From assembly GCA_026709915.1 (NCBI GenBank), contig JAPORZ010000058.1, forward strand, positions 1 through 36,361: DNA of 36,361 nucleotides. The letters run 5' to 3'. Below are positions 1 through 9,479 of the stretch, in pieces. The position numbers were made by a program, and so were the translations under genes. Position 1 is the first letter of the stretch; the number at the start of each line of letters is the position of its first letter. This DNA is from Gammaproteobacteria bacterium. Its GTDB lineage: Bacteria; Pseudomonadota; Gammaproteobacteria; Eutrophobiales; Eutrophobiaceae. The notes under the pieces are model-generated. The model had not been told where the DNA came from. It did no database searches and was given only the letters and a program-made list of their open reading frames with translations.

Positions 1-207
1 TACCGGCAAAACCTATCATGAAGACCCGCTGCAGATCTCTAACGCGGGATTTGGGAAATTAGAGGCGGTTGTGCAGCATCACTTCCTCTACAGCCTAATT
101 TCCTTTCCTTAATACATCAATACCAGGCACTGGCAATGTTATACGATCAGGTATCTGCTCACGGGGAGACACACCATGCACATTGTCGCTGCACGAGGGG
201 AAATTCA
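1..207. other. Left-edge intergenic region upstream of the TonB receptor gene
   Basis: One plus-strand frame is open from the window edge (base 2) to a TAA at 110-112, giving about 36 codons. It could be the 3' end of a gene cut by the window, but I recognise no family and the coding signal is weak. Bases 57-79 hold a degenerate copy of the TTAGAGG repeat followed by GTGCAGCAT, the same arrangement as at 36241-36261. TAGAGG (60-65) and CCTCTA (85-90) could pair across a 19-base loop. No convincing promoter was found. Confidence 0.35.
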
Positions 208-2649
208 ATGAAACTCCAGTTAGATTTGCTGTCCTGCTATATCGTCATTACCATTCTGCTTTTTCCACTGACCGGCTACTCACAAATAGAGGAAATCGTC
301 GTGACCGCGCAGAAGCGGGAGCAATCATTGAGTGACGTCGGTATTGCGGTCACAGCATTTACCGGCGAGCAGGTCGATGCACTGGGCTTTGAAACCAGCA
401 CTGATATAGTCGGCATGTCCCCTGGGGTGTATGTCTCTGCAGCTGGCGGTGGTCAGAACCGGAAATTCACTATCCGCGGCGTAACACAGAACGACTTTCT
501 CGATTCCAGCGAGGCCCCGGTTGCAGTCTACATCGACGAAGGCTATATCTCCACACAACAGGGGCAAGTATTTGGCCTGTTTGATATGGAACGAGTGGAA
601 GTATTGAAAGGCCCGCAAGGAACACTTTTCGGGCGCAATGCCACCGGCGGTCTGGTTCACTATGTCACCCGCAAACCAAAATTTGATGAGGTTGACGGCT
701 ATACCGAGGCAAGCTACGGGAGCTACGACCAGATACGGCTGGAGGCTGGCCTGGGCGGCCCGGTTTCAGACAAATTCGCTGGCAGAGTGTCATTCATGTA
801 TAACTATCATGACGGCATTTTGGAAAACCATTTCCCTGATGAGGCGTTTACCCTGGATCCGAATCCTGGCCCGCGTGACGACATTGAAAATGACGACACT
901 TGGGGAGTGCGTATCCATACCTTGTTCGCCCCTTATGAAGACGTTGAATTGCTGCTGTCCGGCTATGCCTCCAGCAGCGCAGTAGGCTCTGGCGCTTATG
1001 AAGCGGGCGCGATTGTGGCAGTCCTTGATGAGCAGGGACGCCATGTCAATACCATAGAAGCATCTCCGACCGAAACAAGGGAAATGATCGGTCCGGGCGG
1101 GGTCCCAATACCCATCGTCGGGCTGGATGGGGAGCTGCCAGCGTCTTTCGGCTTGCCGGCGCCTCCTGAAGATGCCATGCGACCGGTGCCTGGTGGGGAT
1201 ATTTTCGGTTACAAAGACTATTCCGGTGATTTTAAGATAAGCAAAGACTGGTCATATAAGGATGTCAATGAATATGACACCTATGGCGTCACCGGCAAAC
1301 TGACTTGGGGCCTGACGGATTCCATGACATTGACCACAGTGACCGACTATAAGTCCTATAAAAAGTTTCTATCTCTGGATGTAGATGGCGGGCCTACCAG
1401 CCATTTCCTGTATATGGCTGATGCAAAAACGGATACCATTGCCCAGGAAATCCGCTTGAACGGGGAAGCATCCCGATTCCGATGGTTAGTGGGCGGGTAC
1501 TTTCTTGACATCGATAATGATACCCTGCAGGGGCTGCCGTTTCTGGACGATTCGATCCTGGCGTTCGGCGGGCCGCCGTTCGGATTGGATATGAACCCGT
1601 TTGACGGAGTGCCGGGACCCGGTGTGGATTTTATTACTGAAGTGGCGCTGGAGACCCGGTCATACTCCATTTTCGGCCAGATTGATTACGATTGGACTGA
1701 CTCGCTGACCATTATCGGAGGGATACGCGTAATATTTGAAGACAAGGAATATACCTTCGCACAGAACGCTTACGTCAATACCAATGACCGTACTCTGGAC
1801 AGAGATATTTTAGGTTTTCGCATTCCACAAGCGCCAGGCTCAAATCCGTTTGCCGATGAGACCTCCGATACGCTCTGGACCGGCAAAATTCAACTCGACT
1901 GGAAGCCAAACGATGAACTGCTACTTTACTTTGGCATAAACCGCGGTGTCAAAGCGGGCAATTTCAATGGCCCGTTGCCCGATCTCTCTGTGATCCCGGC
2001 CTCGGATATCCCCTATAAGGAAGAAGTGCTGTTGGCTTATGAAGGCGGGTTTAAATCAAACCTTTTCGACGGCAACATACACCTGAACGGTTCGGCCTAT
2101 TATTACGATTACTCGGACTATCAGGCATTTACCTTTTCAAACGTATCGGGGCAAATCAGTAACGAGGACGCAACAGTCAAGGGACTGGAAGTGGATGTCA
2201 CGGCGTCGCCTGTAACAGGCTTGGATGTGCTCTTGGGATTTTCCTTTGTGGATGCCGAGGTTGAGGACCTTGAGGTAGCGCCAGATATTTTCAAAGATGT
2301 TGAACCGACGTTTACACCTAAATACCAGTTTAACGGGCTGGTAAGGTACAGTTGGCCTTTATTCAATGGGAGCGAATTGGCTATACAACTGGATACAAAC
2401 TATATATCCCGGCGCTATGCAAACCTGAGAAACTTTGACGCACACACCATGGACGCCAACATTGTCGGCAACGCCCGGGTATTCTGGTATTCACCAGGCC
2501 GGAAATGGGAGGCATCGGTATTCGTCACGAATATCGGTGACGAAAGAACTTTGACCGAAAAATTCGATTTAGCGACTCTATGCGGATGCGAAAACCACCA
2601 TTACGCGAAGCCAAGGTGGGTGGACGGTTCAATCCGCTTCAATTATTAG
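208..2649 (+). CDS. TonB-dependent outer-membrane receptor
   Basis: Outer-membrane active importer, 813 residues from the chosen start. The ATG at 208 is preferred over the in-frame ATG at 136 because a GAGGGG ribosome-binding site lies just before it and the product then opens with a hydrophobic signal peptide ending near GYSQ. Right after cleavage comes a TonB-box/plug start of the type EEIVVTAQKREQSL. The plug domain covers roughly residues 25-150 (IRGV, VEVLKGPQG and FGRNATGG segments). The rest is a 22-strand-type barrel with the usual aromatic end (RFNY). It precedes the CoA-thioester aromatic-acid genes on the same strand, with the SDR start 21 bases after its stop, so it probably imports the substrate of that pathway. 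This substrate assignment is inference; siderophore-type receptors share the fold. The gene is visibly less GC-rich than those from 14.6 kb on. Confidence 0.93.
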   Translation: MKLQLDLLSCYIVITILLFPLTGYSQIEEIVVTAQKREQSLSDVGIAVTAFTGEQVDALGFETSTDIVGMSPGVYVSAAGGGQNRKFTIRGVTQNDFLDSSEAPVAVYIDEGYISTQQGQVFGLFDMERVEVLKGPQGTLFGRNATGGLVHYVTRKPKFDEVDGYTEASYGSYDQIRLEAGLGGPVSDKFAGRVSFMYNYHDGILENHFPDEAFTLDPNPGPRDDIENDDTWGVRIHTLFAPYEDVELLLSGYASSSAVGSGAYEAGAIVAVLDEQGRHVNTIEASPTETREMIGPGGVPIPIVGLDGELPASFGLPAPPEDAMRPVPGGDIFGYKDYSGDFKISKDWSYKDVNEYDTYGVTGKLTWGLTDSMTLTTVTDYKSYKKFLSLDVDGGPTSHFLYMADAKTDTIAQEIRLNGEASRFRWLVGGYFLDIDNDTLQGLPFLDDSILAFGGPPFGLDMNPFDGVPGPGVDFITEVALETRSYSIFGQIDYDWTDSLTIIGGIRVIFEDKEYTFAQNAYVNTNDRTLDRDILGFRIPQAPGSNPFADETSDTLWTGKIQLDWKPNDELLLYFGINRGVKAGNFNGPLPDLSVIPASDIPYKEEVLLAYEGGFKSNLFDGNIHLNGSAYYYDYSDYQAFTFSNVSGQISNEDATVKGLEVDVTASPVTGLDVLLGFSFVDAEVEDLEVAPDIFKDVEPTFTPKYQFNGLVRYSWPLFNGSELAIQLDTNYISRRYANLRNFDAHTMDANIVGNARVFWYSPGRKWEASVFVTNIGDERTLTEKFDLATLCGCENHHYAKPRWVDGSIRFNY

Positions 2650-2670
2650 GGCAGTGTCTTTCTCCTCGTT

Positions 2671-3471
2671 ATGGGAATGCAGAAAAATGCAAAAACTGTC
2701 CAGAAAATGACAATGCTCAGCGACAAGCATGTGGTGGTGACCGGCGGCGGGCGAGGCATAGGCGCTGCCATCGCCGCGGAGATGAACAGGCTGGGCGCCA
2801 AGGTCACCCTTATGGGGCGAACACTGAGCGCGTTACAGACCCGGGCGCAACAACTGGCGCGCGCCGGTGCAGTACAGGTAGATGTCACGGATGAAAAAAT
2901 TGTACAGGCCGGGTTTGACGAGGCAATAGCTCGCTTCGGCCCCGTGGACATCCTGATCAATAATGCCGGCACAGCCCACAGCAGTTCGTTTGCCCGAACA
3001 GACAGCGACAACTGGCAACAGACCCTGGCGGTCAACCTGAACGGCGTGTTTTATTGCAGCAGGCAAGTCCTGGACGGCATGCTGGAAGCAGACTGGGGCC
3101 GCATCATCAATATTGCCAGCACCGCGGGACTCACCGGGTATGCCTACGTTACGGCGTATTGCGCGGCCAAACATGGCGTGGTGGGCCTGACCCGTTCGCT
3201 GGCGCTGGAACTGGCCGGGACCGGCATCACCGTCAACGCCATCTGCCCGGGATACACCAACACCGACCTGATTGCCGGCGCCATTACCAGGATCGTGGAC
3301 AAGACCGGCATGACCAGGGAGGACGCAGAAGCGCGTCTTAAATCGACCAACCCACAGCGCCGTTTTATCGAACCGGAAGAAGTTGCCGGGGCAGTATCCT
3401 GGTTATGCCTGCCCGGCAGCGAATCGATTACCGGTCAATCTATCCCGATAGCCGGCGGCGAGGTGATGTAG
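2671..3471 (+). CDS. SDR-family dehydrogenase (3-hydroxyacyl-CoA dehydrogenase-like)
   Basis: NAD(P)-dependent short-chain dehydrogenase of 266 residues from the ATG at 2671. In-frame ATGs at 2707 and 2713 would give about 252-254 residues starting right before the Rossmann fold and are equally likely, since none has a strong ribosome-binding site. Visible motifs are TGGGRGIG (cofactor loop), NNAG, the serine of INIAS, the catalytic YCAAK, and the CPGYTNTD loop typical of classical SDRs. In its context it probably oxidises a 3-hydroxyacyl-CoA intermediate during beta-oxidation-like processing of the ring-reduced product. It sits between the TonB receptor and the enoyl-CoA hydratase homologue, all co-directional and closely spaced. 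Substrate specificity cannot be told from sequence. Confidence 0.9.
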   Translation: MGMQKNAKTVQKMTMLSDKHVVVTGGGRGIGAAIAAEMNRLGAKVTLMGRTLSALQTRAQQLARAGAVQVDVTDEKIVQAGFDEAIARFGPVDILINNAGTAHSSSFARTDSDNWQQTLAVNLNGVFYCSRQVLDGMLEADWGRIINIASTAGLTGYAYVTAYCAAKHGVVGLTRSLALELAGTGITVNAICPGYTNTDLIAGAITRIVDKTGMTREDAEARLKSTNPQRRFIEPEEVAGAVSWLCLPGSESITGQSIPIAGGEVM

Positions 3472-3513
3472 AGCTCACAGTCCTCACTGTAATGAGAAAA
3501 CCCCGCTGCAACC

Positions 3514-4323
3514 ATGAACATGCAAAACTATAACCCACAGCACTTTGCCTGGTCCTGCGCCGACGGTCTGGCTACGGTGACCCTGAACCGGCCCGAAAGG
3601 AAAAACCCCCTGACCTTTGCGTCGTATGCGGAACTGCGGGATACGTTCCGCCTTCTGGCCTCCGCTGAGGATGTCAAAGTCGTGATCATCACCGGCGCCG
3701 AGGGGAACTTCTGCTCTGGCGGCGATGTGCGCGATATCATAGGCCCGCTGATGCAAATGAACATGAAAGGATTGCTCGAATTTACCCGTATGACCGGCGC
3801 TCTCATCAAGGCGATGATACACTGCCCACAACCGATCATTGCCGCGGTGGACGGTATTTGCGTGGGCGCCGGTGCCTGCATTGCCATGGCCAGCGATTTA
3901 CGCATAGCCACTCCCCAGGCAACAACCGCGTTCTTATTCTCCCGTGTCGGATTAGCCGGGTGCGACATGGGGGCGTGCGCCATCCTGCCCAGGATTATCG
4001 GCCATGGCCGCGCCGCGGAACTGCTCTATACCGGCCGTAGCATGAGTGCGGAAGAAGGTCATCGCTGGGGGTTTTATAACCACCTGATAACAGCGGATCA
4101 ACTCCAAAATGAAGCGCGCAGGTCAGGTGAGCAACTTCTGCGCGGCCCGACATTCGCTCAAGGCGTCACCAAGACCATGCTGCGCCAGGAATGGGATATG
4201 GCCTTGGACCAAGCCCTTGAGGCAGAGGCTCAGGCCCAGGCGCTGTGTATGCAGACTGATGATTTTGGCCGGGCTTACACGGCTTTCATAAACAAGGAAA
4301 AACCTGAATTCAAAGGTGACTGA
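3514..4323 (+). CDS. Enoyl-CoA hydratase/isomerase-family protein
   Basis: Crotonase-fold protein of 269 residues. Oxyanion-hole segments are visible as NFCSGGDV and [11 protein letters not shown]. The region that normally carries the catalytic glutamates reads [20 protein letters not shown]. This GLAGCDMGA form differs from the fatty-acid beta-oxidation hydratases and, as I recall, is typical of hydratase homologues encoded beside 2-aminobenzoyl-CoA monooxygenase/reductase genes. The likely role is hydration or hydrolytic ring-opening chemistry on a CoA thioester. The stop overlaps the next start (TGATG at 4321-4325), so it is translationally coupled to the acyl-CoA dehydrogenase. ATGs at 3514 and 3520 are both possible starts; neither has a strong ribosome-binding site. 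Confidence 0.9.
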   Translation: MNMQNYNPQHFAWSCADGLATVTLNRPERKNPLTFASYAELRDTFRLLASAEDVKVVIITGAEGNFCSGGDVRDIIGPLMQMNMKGLLEFTRMTGALIKAMIHCPQPIIAAVDGICVGAGACIAMASDLRIATPQATTAFLFSRVGLAGCDMGACAILPRIIGHGRAAELLYTGRSMSAEEGHRWGFYNHLITADQLQNEARRSGEQLLRGPTFAQGVTKTMLRQEWDMALDQALEAEAQAQALCMQTDDFGRAYTAFINKEKPEFKGD

Positions 4324-5537
4324 TGGTTGATAAGAGCTTTCTTGACTGGCCGTTTTTTACCGCTCGGCACCGGGAACTGGGCCGCACACTGGATGACTGG
4401 TGCGAAAAGTCCCTGCCTCGACAACACTCGAATGACGTCGACGAGGCCTGCAAGGAACTGGTTAAACTCCTTGCCGAAGCCGGCTGGCTCAACCATGCCG
4501 CGCCGGTGCCCGGTTTCGATGAACCCCCTGAGGTCAGGTCTTTATGTCTTATCCGCGAGACTCTTACGCGCCATTCGGGGCTGGCGGATTTCGTATTCGC
4601 CATGCAGGGACTAGGCAGCGGCGCCATCGCGCTGTTCGGTACACGGGAGCAACAAAATGATTACCTGCCCGCGGTGTGCAACGGCGACAGGATTGCCGCA
4701 TTTGCCCTGTCCGAGTCCGAGGCCGGCTCCGATGTCGCAGCGCTGACCACGACTGCAGTAACAGACGGCGCTGATTACATCATCAACGGCGAGAAGACCT
4801 GGATATCGAACGGCGGCATTGCTGATTTTTATACCGTATTCGTGCGCACTGGTGAGGAAGCCGGCGCGGCGGGCCTGAGCGCCTTCATCGTCGATGCCGG
4901 CACACCGGGGCTGGAAATAGCAGAACGGATTGAAGTCATTGCGCCACATCCGCTGGCGCGGCTTGAGTTCAGGGATTGCCGGGTACCGCGGGCGAACCTG
5001 CTTGGCAAGCCCGGTCAAGGGTTCAGTATTGCCATGACCACGCTGGATATGTTTCGCGCAACAGTGGGCGCGGCCGCGCTGGGCTTTGCGCGGCGGGCGC
5101 TGGAAGAAACACTGATGCACATCGGCGTGCGACAGCTGTTCGGCAGGACGCTTGCCGACATGCAGATGACCCGGAGTAGCATCGCAGACATGGCCGTGGC
5201 CATAGACGCCAGCGCCCTGCTCGTGTACCGCGCTGCGTGGACCAGGGACTGCTGCGCACAGAGTATCACCCGGGAGGCTGCCATGGCTAAATTACATGCT
5301 ACCGAAGCGGCGCAGCAGGTCATAGACCGCGCGGTGCAATTATTCGGCGCTCGTGGCGTGAAGCGCGGTGAAAAGGTCGAAGAATTGTACCGTGAAATCC
5401 GTGCGCTGCGTATCTATGAAGGCGCCTCAGAGGTTCAGAAGCTAATCATCGCGCGGGAGATAATCAGTGGCCAGGAACTACTGTCGCCCCGCATCCAGGC
5501 TGCAATGAAAGCCGCAGTTGCCACCTCAGCCGAATAA
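4323..5537 (+). CDS. Acyl-CoA dehydrogenase
   Basis: FAD-dependent acyl-CoA dehydrogenase of 404 residues, full length for the family. The middle domain shows the flavin-binding [14 protein letters not shown] and WISNGG segments. The C-terminal helical domain carries [10 protein letters not shown], placing the catalytic base at Glu366, the position used by medium- and short-chain dehydrogenases. The ATG overlaps the hydratase stop by one base, a sign of translational coupling. In this operon it presumably introduces a double bond into an alicyclic or open-chain CoA thioester downstream of the ring-reducing flavoprotein. Electrons would go to an electron-transfer flavoprotein not encoded here. 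Family assignment is secure; the substrate is inferred. Confidence 0.93.
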   Translation: MVDKSFLDWPFFTARHRELGRTLDDWCEKSLPRQHSNDVDEACKELVKLLAEAGWLNHAAPVPGFDEPPEVRSLCLIRETLTRHSGLADFVFAMQGLGSGAIALFGTREQQNDYLPAVCNGDRIAAFALSESEAGSDVAALTTTAVTDGADYIINGEKTWISNGGIADFYTVFVRTGEEAGAAGLSAFIVDAGTPGLEIAERIEVIAPHPLARLEFRDCRVPRANLLGKPGQGFSIAMTTLDMFRATVGAAALGFARRALEETLMHIGVRQLFGRTLADMQMTRSSIADMAVAIDASALLVYRAAWTRDCCAQSITREAAMAKLHATEAAQQVIDRAVQLFGARGVKRGEKVEELYREIRALRIYEGASEVQKLIIAREIISGQELLSPRIQAAMKAAVATSAE

Positions 5538-5660
5538 TTCCCGGGCAATTCCTCTGCTACCAAGTTTTGCTTCCGCCAGTGTCAAGACCCATCAGCAAAT
5601 TATCCTTACACTTGCCGTAGTATTTTAGAGGGGCCCTTAACTCAAGCGCGAGCGGCTTAA
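5538..5660. other. Intergenic gap with a TTAGAGG repeat copy
   Basis: This 123-base gap separates the acyl-CoA dehydrogenase from the two-domain flavoprotein. A TTTTAGAGGGGCCC segment at 5624-5637 matches the right arm of the dispersed palindromic repeat seen at 11026-11062 and 14416-14448, without an obvious left arm. No strong promoter is visible and the following ATG has a poor ribosome-binding site, so the two genes may or may not share a transcript. Confidence 0.4.
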
Positions 5661-8045
5661 ATGAACGGTCTGAAAATAATCTGTCTTGGCGGCGGGCCTG
5701 CTTCGCTGTATTTCTCCGTACTGATGAAAAAGGCTAATCCCGCACACGATATTACCGTGTTCGAGCGCGGTCCCCGTGATGCTACCTGGGGGTTCGGCGT
5801 GGTGTTTTCCGATGACACCTTACGCGGCTTCCTGGAGGCAGACGCCCCCAGTTACAAGCGCATAGTCGAGCAATTCGCCTACTGGGACAAGATCGAGACG
5901 CGCATACATGGTAAAAAAATTATCAGTGGCGGACACGGGTTCTGCGGCCTGTCGCGACTGAAGTTGCTGAACGCCCTCCACGACCGTTGTGATGATCTCG
6001 GCGTGAAGCTGGAGTTCAATACTGACATCACCGATCTGGCGCAACTGAAGACAGACAGGCAAGATCTTGTGGTCGCCGGCGACGGCATCACCTCGTTGCT
6101 GCGTACCAGGTACGCAACGGAGTTTGGTGCCGAAATGGACTGGCGCACCAACCGCTTCTGTTGGCTGGCCACGACCTTGCCCCTGGACAACTTTACCTTC
6201 ATTTTCCACAAGAACGAGCACGGCTGGTGGTGGGTGCACGGTTACCGCTATGAACAGGACAGGTCCACCTGGATTGTAGAATGCAGCCATCAGACCTGGC
6301 TGAACGCCGGCATGGATACGTTCTCCGAAGATGATACAAAACGTTACGTTGAAGAGGTCTTCCGTGACGACCTGCAAGGTCACCCCATCGTCACCAACCG
6401 CTCACTCTGGCGGGATTTCCCGGTGGTAAGGAATGCCAGCCTTTATTACAAAAACATCGTGCTGTTGGGCGATGCGGGACGTTCGGCGCATTTTACCATT
6501 GGTTCCGGCACCAAACTGGCCATGGAAGATGCCATTACCCTGGCGGATACTTTTCGAGAGCAGGGTAACCGAGTCGATGCCGTGCTGGAAACCTACCAGC
6601 AGGTACGCAAACCGGAGGCAGACCGGTTGCAACGGACTGCCGTCACCAGCCTGCACTGGTTTGAAAATATCGACCGTTACGTACAACAGGATGTGGAGCA
6701 GTTTACTTTCAACATGATGGTGCGGTCAAAGCGCGTCACCTACGAAAATCTGGGCTTGCGCGATCCCGCGTACATTCGGTCCATAGACAGGTGGTTCGCC
6801 GAATATGCCCGCAAGCAAACGGGCTTCGATGACATAGATACAGAGAACCCTGTGGCGCCGATGTTTCAACCGTTCAAAATAGGTCAGATGCGCGTCGAAA
6901 ACCGGGTGCAGTTATCCGCTATGTGCCAATATTGTGCAACCGATGGAGTGCCGGATGACTGGCATCTTGTTCATTACGGCGCGCGCGGCATAGGTGGCGT
7001 CGGCATCGTCAACACAGAGATGCTGTGCACCTCGGCGGACGGGCGGATTACCACCGGTTGCGCCGGTTTGTGGAATGGTGAGCAAACGGAACGCTGGCAT
7101 CGTATCGTCGCGTTCATCCATGCCAACAGCAAGGCGAAGGTATGCGCGCAAATCGGCCATGCGGGGCGCAAAGGCGCAACCTGCATACCCTGGCAAGGAG
7201 GCATAGACCAACCCCTTGCGGATGGGGGCTGGGAGATTATTGCCCCATCGCCGCTGCCTTACCTGCAACACAGCAGGATGCCGCGCATGATGTCCGAGGG
7301 TGATATGGACAGGGTGGAGACGGATTACCTGAACGCCACCAGCAATGCAGTAACCGCCGGGTTTGACATGGTCGAGATACACATGGCCCACGGCTATCTG
7401 TTGTCATCATTTATCAGCCCTTATACCAACCGGCGCAGTGACAGATTCGGTGGAAATATCGGCAACCGCGCTCGTTTTCCATTGCGCATTCTGAGTGCCG
7501 TGCGCGCGGCTTGGCCGTCGGCACGACCTGTATCGGTCAGGATTTCAGCAACAGACTGGATAGGCGATGGGTTGAGCGGGGAAGATATGCTGGCCCTGGT
7601 TGCCCTGTTAAGGAACAATGGCGCTGATATCATCAACGTCTCCACAGGGCAGGTCGTCAGCCATGAAGACCCGGTTTACGGACGCATGTACCAAGCGCCA
7701 TTTGCCGACCGGGTGCGCAATGAAACAGGAATCCCGACTATTGTTGCAGGGAATATCACCAGCGCGGATCAGGTCAATACTCTGATTGTCGCCGGACGGA
7801 CCGATCTGGCAGCCCTGGCCCGGCCGCTTATGAACGAACCACAGTTCGTGCTGAATGCCGCCGCCCGTTACAGTTACCGCGAACAGTACTGGCCCGACCA
7901 GTATGCTGCCGGGAAATTTGCGGCAGAACTGAATGCGGAAAGGAATAACCAGGAAGAAATTGAACTGAGAACCAATGCGAAGCCCTCGAGTCCGCAGGAT
8001 ATGCTGGCAGTTGCCCTGGCAAGAGGCGAGGTATTGCCAAATTGA
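5661..8045 (+). CDS. Two-domain FAD monooxygenase / OYE-like reductase (2-aminobenzoyl-CoA monooxygenase/reductase type)
   Basis: Fusion flavoprotein of 794 residues. Residues 1 to about 385 form a PHBH-like monooxygenase: an N-terminal FAD loop (LGGGPASLYFS), a DG motif (VAGDGITS) and a second FAD motif GDAGRSAHFTIGSGTKLAMEDA around residue 270. From about residue 405 an Old Yellow Enzyme-like FMN domain follows, with QLSAMCQY, QIGHAGRKG, the HMAHGYL segment and a VAGNI barrel strand. This architecture is that of 2-aminobenzoyl-CoA monooxygenase/reductase of Azoarcus evansii, which hydroxylates and then reduces the aromatic ring of the CoA thioester; homologues are often labelled salicylyl-CoA 5-hydroxylase. 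It is the defining enzyme of the cluster. Whether the substrate is anthraniloyl-CoA, salicylyl-CoA or another ortho-substituted benzoyl-CoA cannot be read directly. Confidence 0.9.
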   Translation: MNGLKIICLGGGPASLYFSVLMKKANPAHDITVFERGPRDATWGFGVVFSDDTLRGFLEADAPSYKRIVEQFAYWDKIETRIHGKKIISGGHGFCGLSRLKLLNALHDRCDDLGVKLEFNTDITDLAQLKTDRQDLVVAGDGITSLLRTRYATEFGAEMDWRTNRFCWLATTLPLDNFTFIFHKNEHGWWWVHGYRYEQDRSTWIVECSHQTWLNAGMDTFSEDDTKRYVEEVFRDDLQGHPIVTNRSLWRDFPVVRNASLYYKNIVLLGDAGRSAHFTIGSGTKLAMEDAITLADTFREQGNRVDAVLETYQQVRKPEADRLQRTAVTSLHWFENIDRYVQQDVEQFTFNMMVRSKRVTYENLGLRDPAYIRSIDRWFAEYARKQTGFDDIDTENPVAPMFQPFKIGQMRVENRVQLSAMCQYCATDGVPDDWHLVHYGARGIGGVGIVNTEMLCTSADGRITTGCAGLWNGEQTERWHRIVAFIHANSKAKVCAQIGHAGRKGATCIPWQGGIDQPLADGGWEIIAPSPLPYLQHSRMPRMMSEGDMDRVETDYLNATSNAVTAGFDMVEIHMAHGYLLSSFISPYTNRRSDRFGGNIGNRARFPLRILSAVRAAWPSARPVSVRISATDWIGDGLSGEDMLALVALLRNNGADIINVSTGQVVSHEDPVYGRMYQAPFADRVRNETGIPTIVAGNITSADQVNTLIVAGRTDLAALARPLMNEPQFVLNAAARYSYREQYWPDQYAAGKFAAELNAERNNQEEIELRTNAKPSSPQDMLAVALARGEVLPN

Positions 8046-8068
8046 TTTACCTCTCTTATGGTAACCTG

Positions 8069-8091
8069 AAAATGCCTTCTATGGCATTTTT
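8069..8091 (+). terminator. Terminator-like hairpin after the two-domain flavoprotein
   Basis: AAAATGCC (8069-8076) pairs with GGCATTTT (8083-8090) around a 6-base loop and is followed by another T, 23 bases after the stop codon. The stem is AT-rich and only moderately stable, so termination may be partial. Confidence 0.5.
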
Positions 8092-8268
8092 GCCATGTAA
8101 ATTTACGTCTCCGCCTGTTTACGTCCCTGTGACTGGATACCGGCCAATCCTTGGCCAGTATGACGAACAGGGGTCTTTCATACCGGCGGGGTGTGCGGCG
8201 CCTTGTCCATGAAGGTTTAGAGGCGCCCTGTTGTTCCAAATCAGAAAAATAACAGAGTACCAACTACC
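8092..8268. other. Intergenic region with a decayed TTAGAGG palindrome
   Basis: The rest of the 223-base gap before the thiolase. TTTAGAGGCGCCC at 8216-8228 matches the right arm of the hairpin at 14416-14448, and GGCGCC at 8197-8202 could pair with the GGCGCC inside it across an imperfect loop. I see a degenerate member of the dispersed palindromic repeat here and no gene. Confidence 0.4.
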
Positions 8269-9477
8269 TTGCCCGAAACTGACACCTGCATCCCCTACGG
8301 TGGCTACTGGACTACTCCGTTTGCCCGTTGGCAGGGCAGTCTGGCCCACTTGCACAGCCTGAAATATGCCGCTCATGTGACCCGGCAGTTCCTGGCCGAT
8401 CGGACGCCTGACATACAGCAGTTCGACTTTGGTGTGCTGGGCATGACCGTCCCACAGCAGGGTTGTTTTTACGGCCTGCCCTGGCTCGCGGCCATGGCCG
8501 GGATCGGTCATATCGGAGGGCCAACCGTCAGCCAGGCCTGCGCGACCGGCGCCCGGTCGATGGCGACTGCCAGCCGGGAAATCCAGGCCGGGCTGGCTGA
8601 ATGCGCGCTGGTCATCACAGCGGACCGCGTCTCAAATGGCCCACATATCTATTACCCTGACCCTTTCGGTCCCGGCGGGACCGGTGTCACGGAAGACTGG
8701 GTCCTGAGCAATTTTAACCAGGATCCATATACACAACGCGACATGACCCATACCGCGGAGAACTGCGCGGACAAGTGGCGCGTATCGACTGCCGAGCAGC
8801 ACGAGGTTGTCCAGTGCCGATATGGTCAGTACCGGCAGGCCTTGGAGCAGAACAGCGGCGAATCCTTTCAACAGAAATACATGATGCTACCCCTTGAAGT
8901 ACCAGACAAGAGATTTAATAAAACGCTCAACACTCTGACTGGTGATGAGGGAATAACTGCGGCCAACATGGAGAAAATGGCCCGGCTCGAACCGGTACAG
9001 GAGGGTGGCACGATTACGTTTGCAGGACAGACCCACCCGGCTGATGGTAATGCCGGTATGATTATCACCACCGCTGAAAAGGCTGGCGCACTCAGCCGCG
9101 ATCCGGCAATTAAAATCAGGATCGTCGCCTACGGCGAGGCGCGGGAGGAGCCAGCGTGGATGCCTGCCGCGCCCATTCCTGCAAGCCGGCGCGCCCTGAA
9201 CCAGGCGGGTATATCCATCAGCGATGTCAAGGCCATCAAATCACATAACCCGTTTGCGGTTAACGACATCATTTTTGCCAAGGAGATGGGTATCGACGTC
9301 ATGGCCATGAACAACTATGGCTGCTCTCTGATCTGGGGTCACCCACAGGGGCCCACGGGGCTGCGAGCCATTATCGAACTCATCGAAGAACTGGTGCTGG
9401 AAGGCGGCGGTTATGGCCTGTTTCACGGCTGTGCGGCCGGGGACACCGCCATGGCAGTAGTGATACGCGTTGATTAA
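8269..9477 (+). CDS. Thiolase-family protein (acyl-CoA acyltransferase)
   Basis: Thiolase of 402 residues. The start is a TTG at 8269: no in-frame ATG exists between the upstream stop at 8218 and an internal Met near residue 59, and starting there would remove conserved sequence. The active site is complete: nucleophile Cys91 in SQACATGARS, an HNPFAVND segment (residues 326-333), His358 in WGHPQGPTG and Cys388 in HGCAAGDTA. Thiolases cleave 3-ketoacyl-CoA with free CoA, so this would finish the beta-oxidation-like part of the aromatic-acid route. The stop lies two bases before the CoA ligase ATG, so these two are coupled. The sequence resembles the acetyl-CoA acetyltransferase / SCP2-like branch; its exact subfamily was not determined. 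Confidence 0.88.
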   Translation: MPETDTCIPYGGYWTTPFARWQGSLAHLHSLKYAAHVTRQFLADRTPDIQQFDFGVLGMTVPQQGCFYGLPWLAAMAGIGHIGGPTVSQACATGARSMATASREIQAGLAECALVITADRVSNGPHIYYPDPFGPGGTGVTEDWVLSNFNQDPYTQRDMTHTAENCADKWRVSTAEQHEVVQCRYGQYRQALEQNSGESFQQKYMMLPLEVPDKRFNKTLNTLTGDEGITAANMEKMARLEPVQEGGTITFAGQTHPADGNAGMIITTAEKAGALSRDPAIKIRIVAYGEAREEPAWMPAAPIPASRRALNQAGISISDVKAIKSHNPFAVNDIIFAKEMGIDVMAMNNYGCSLIWGHPQGPTGLRAIIELIEELVLEGGGYGLFHGCAAGDTAMAVVIRVD

Positions 9478-9479
9478 AT

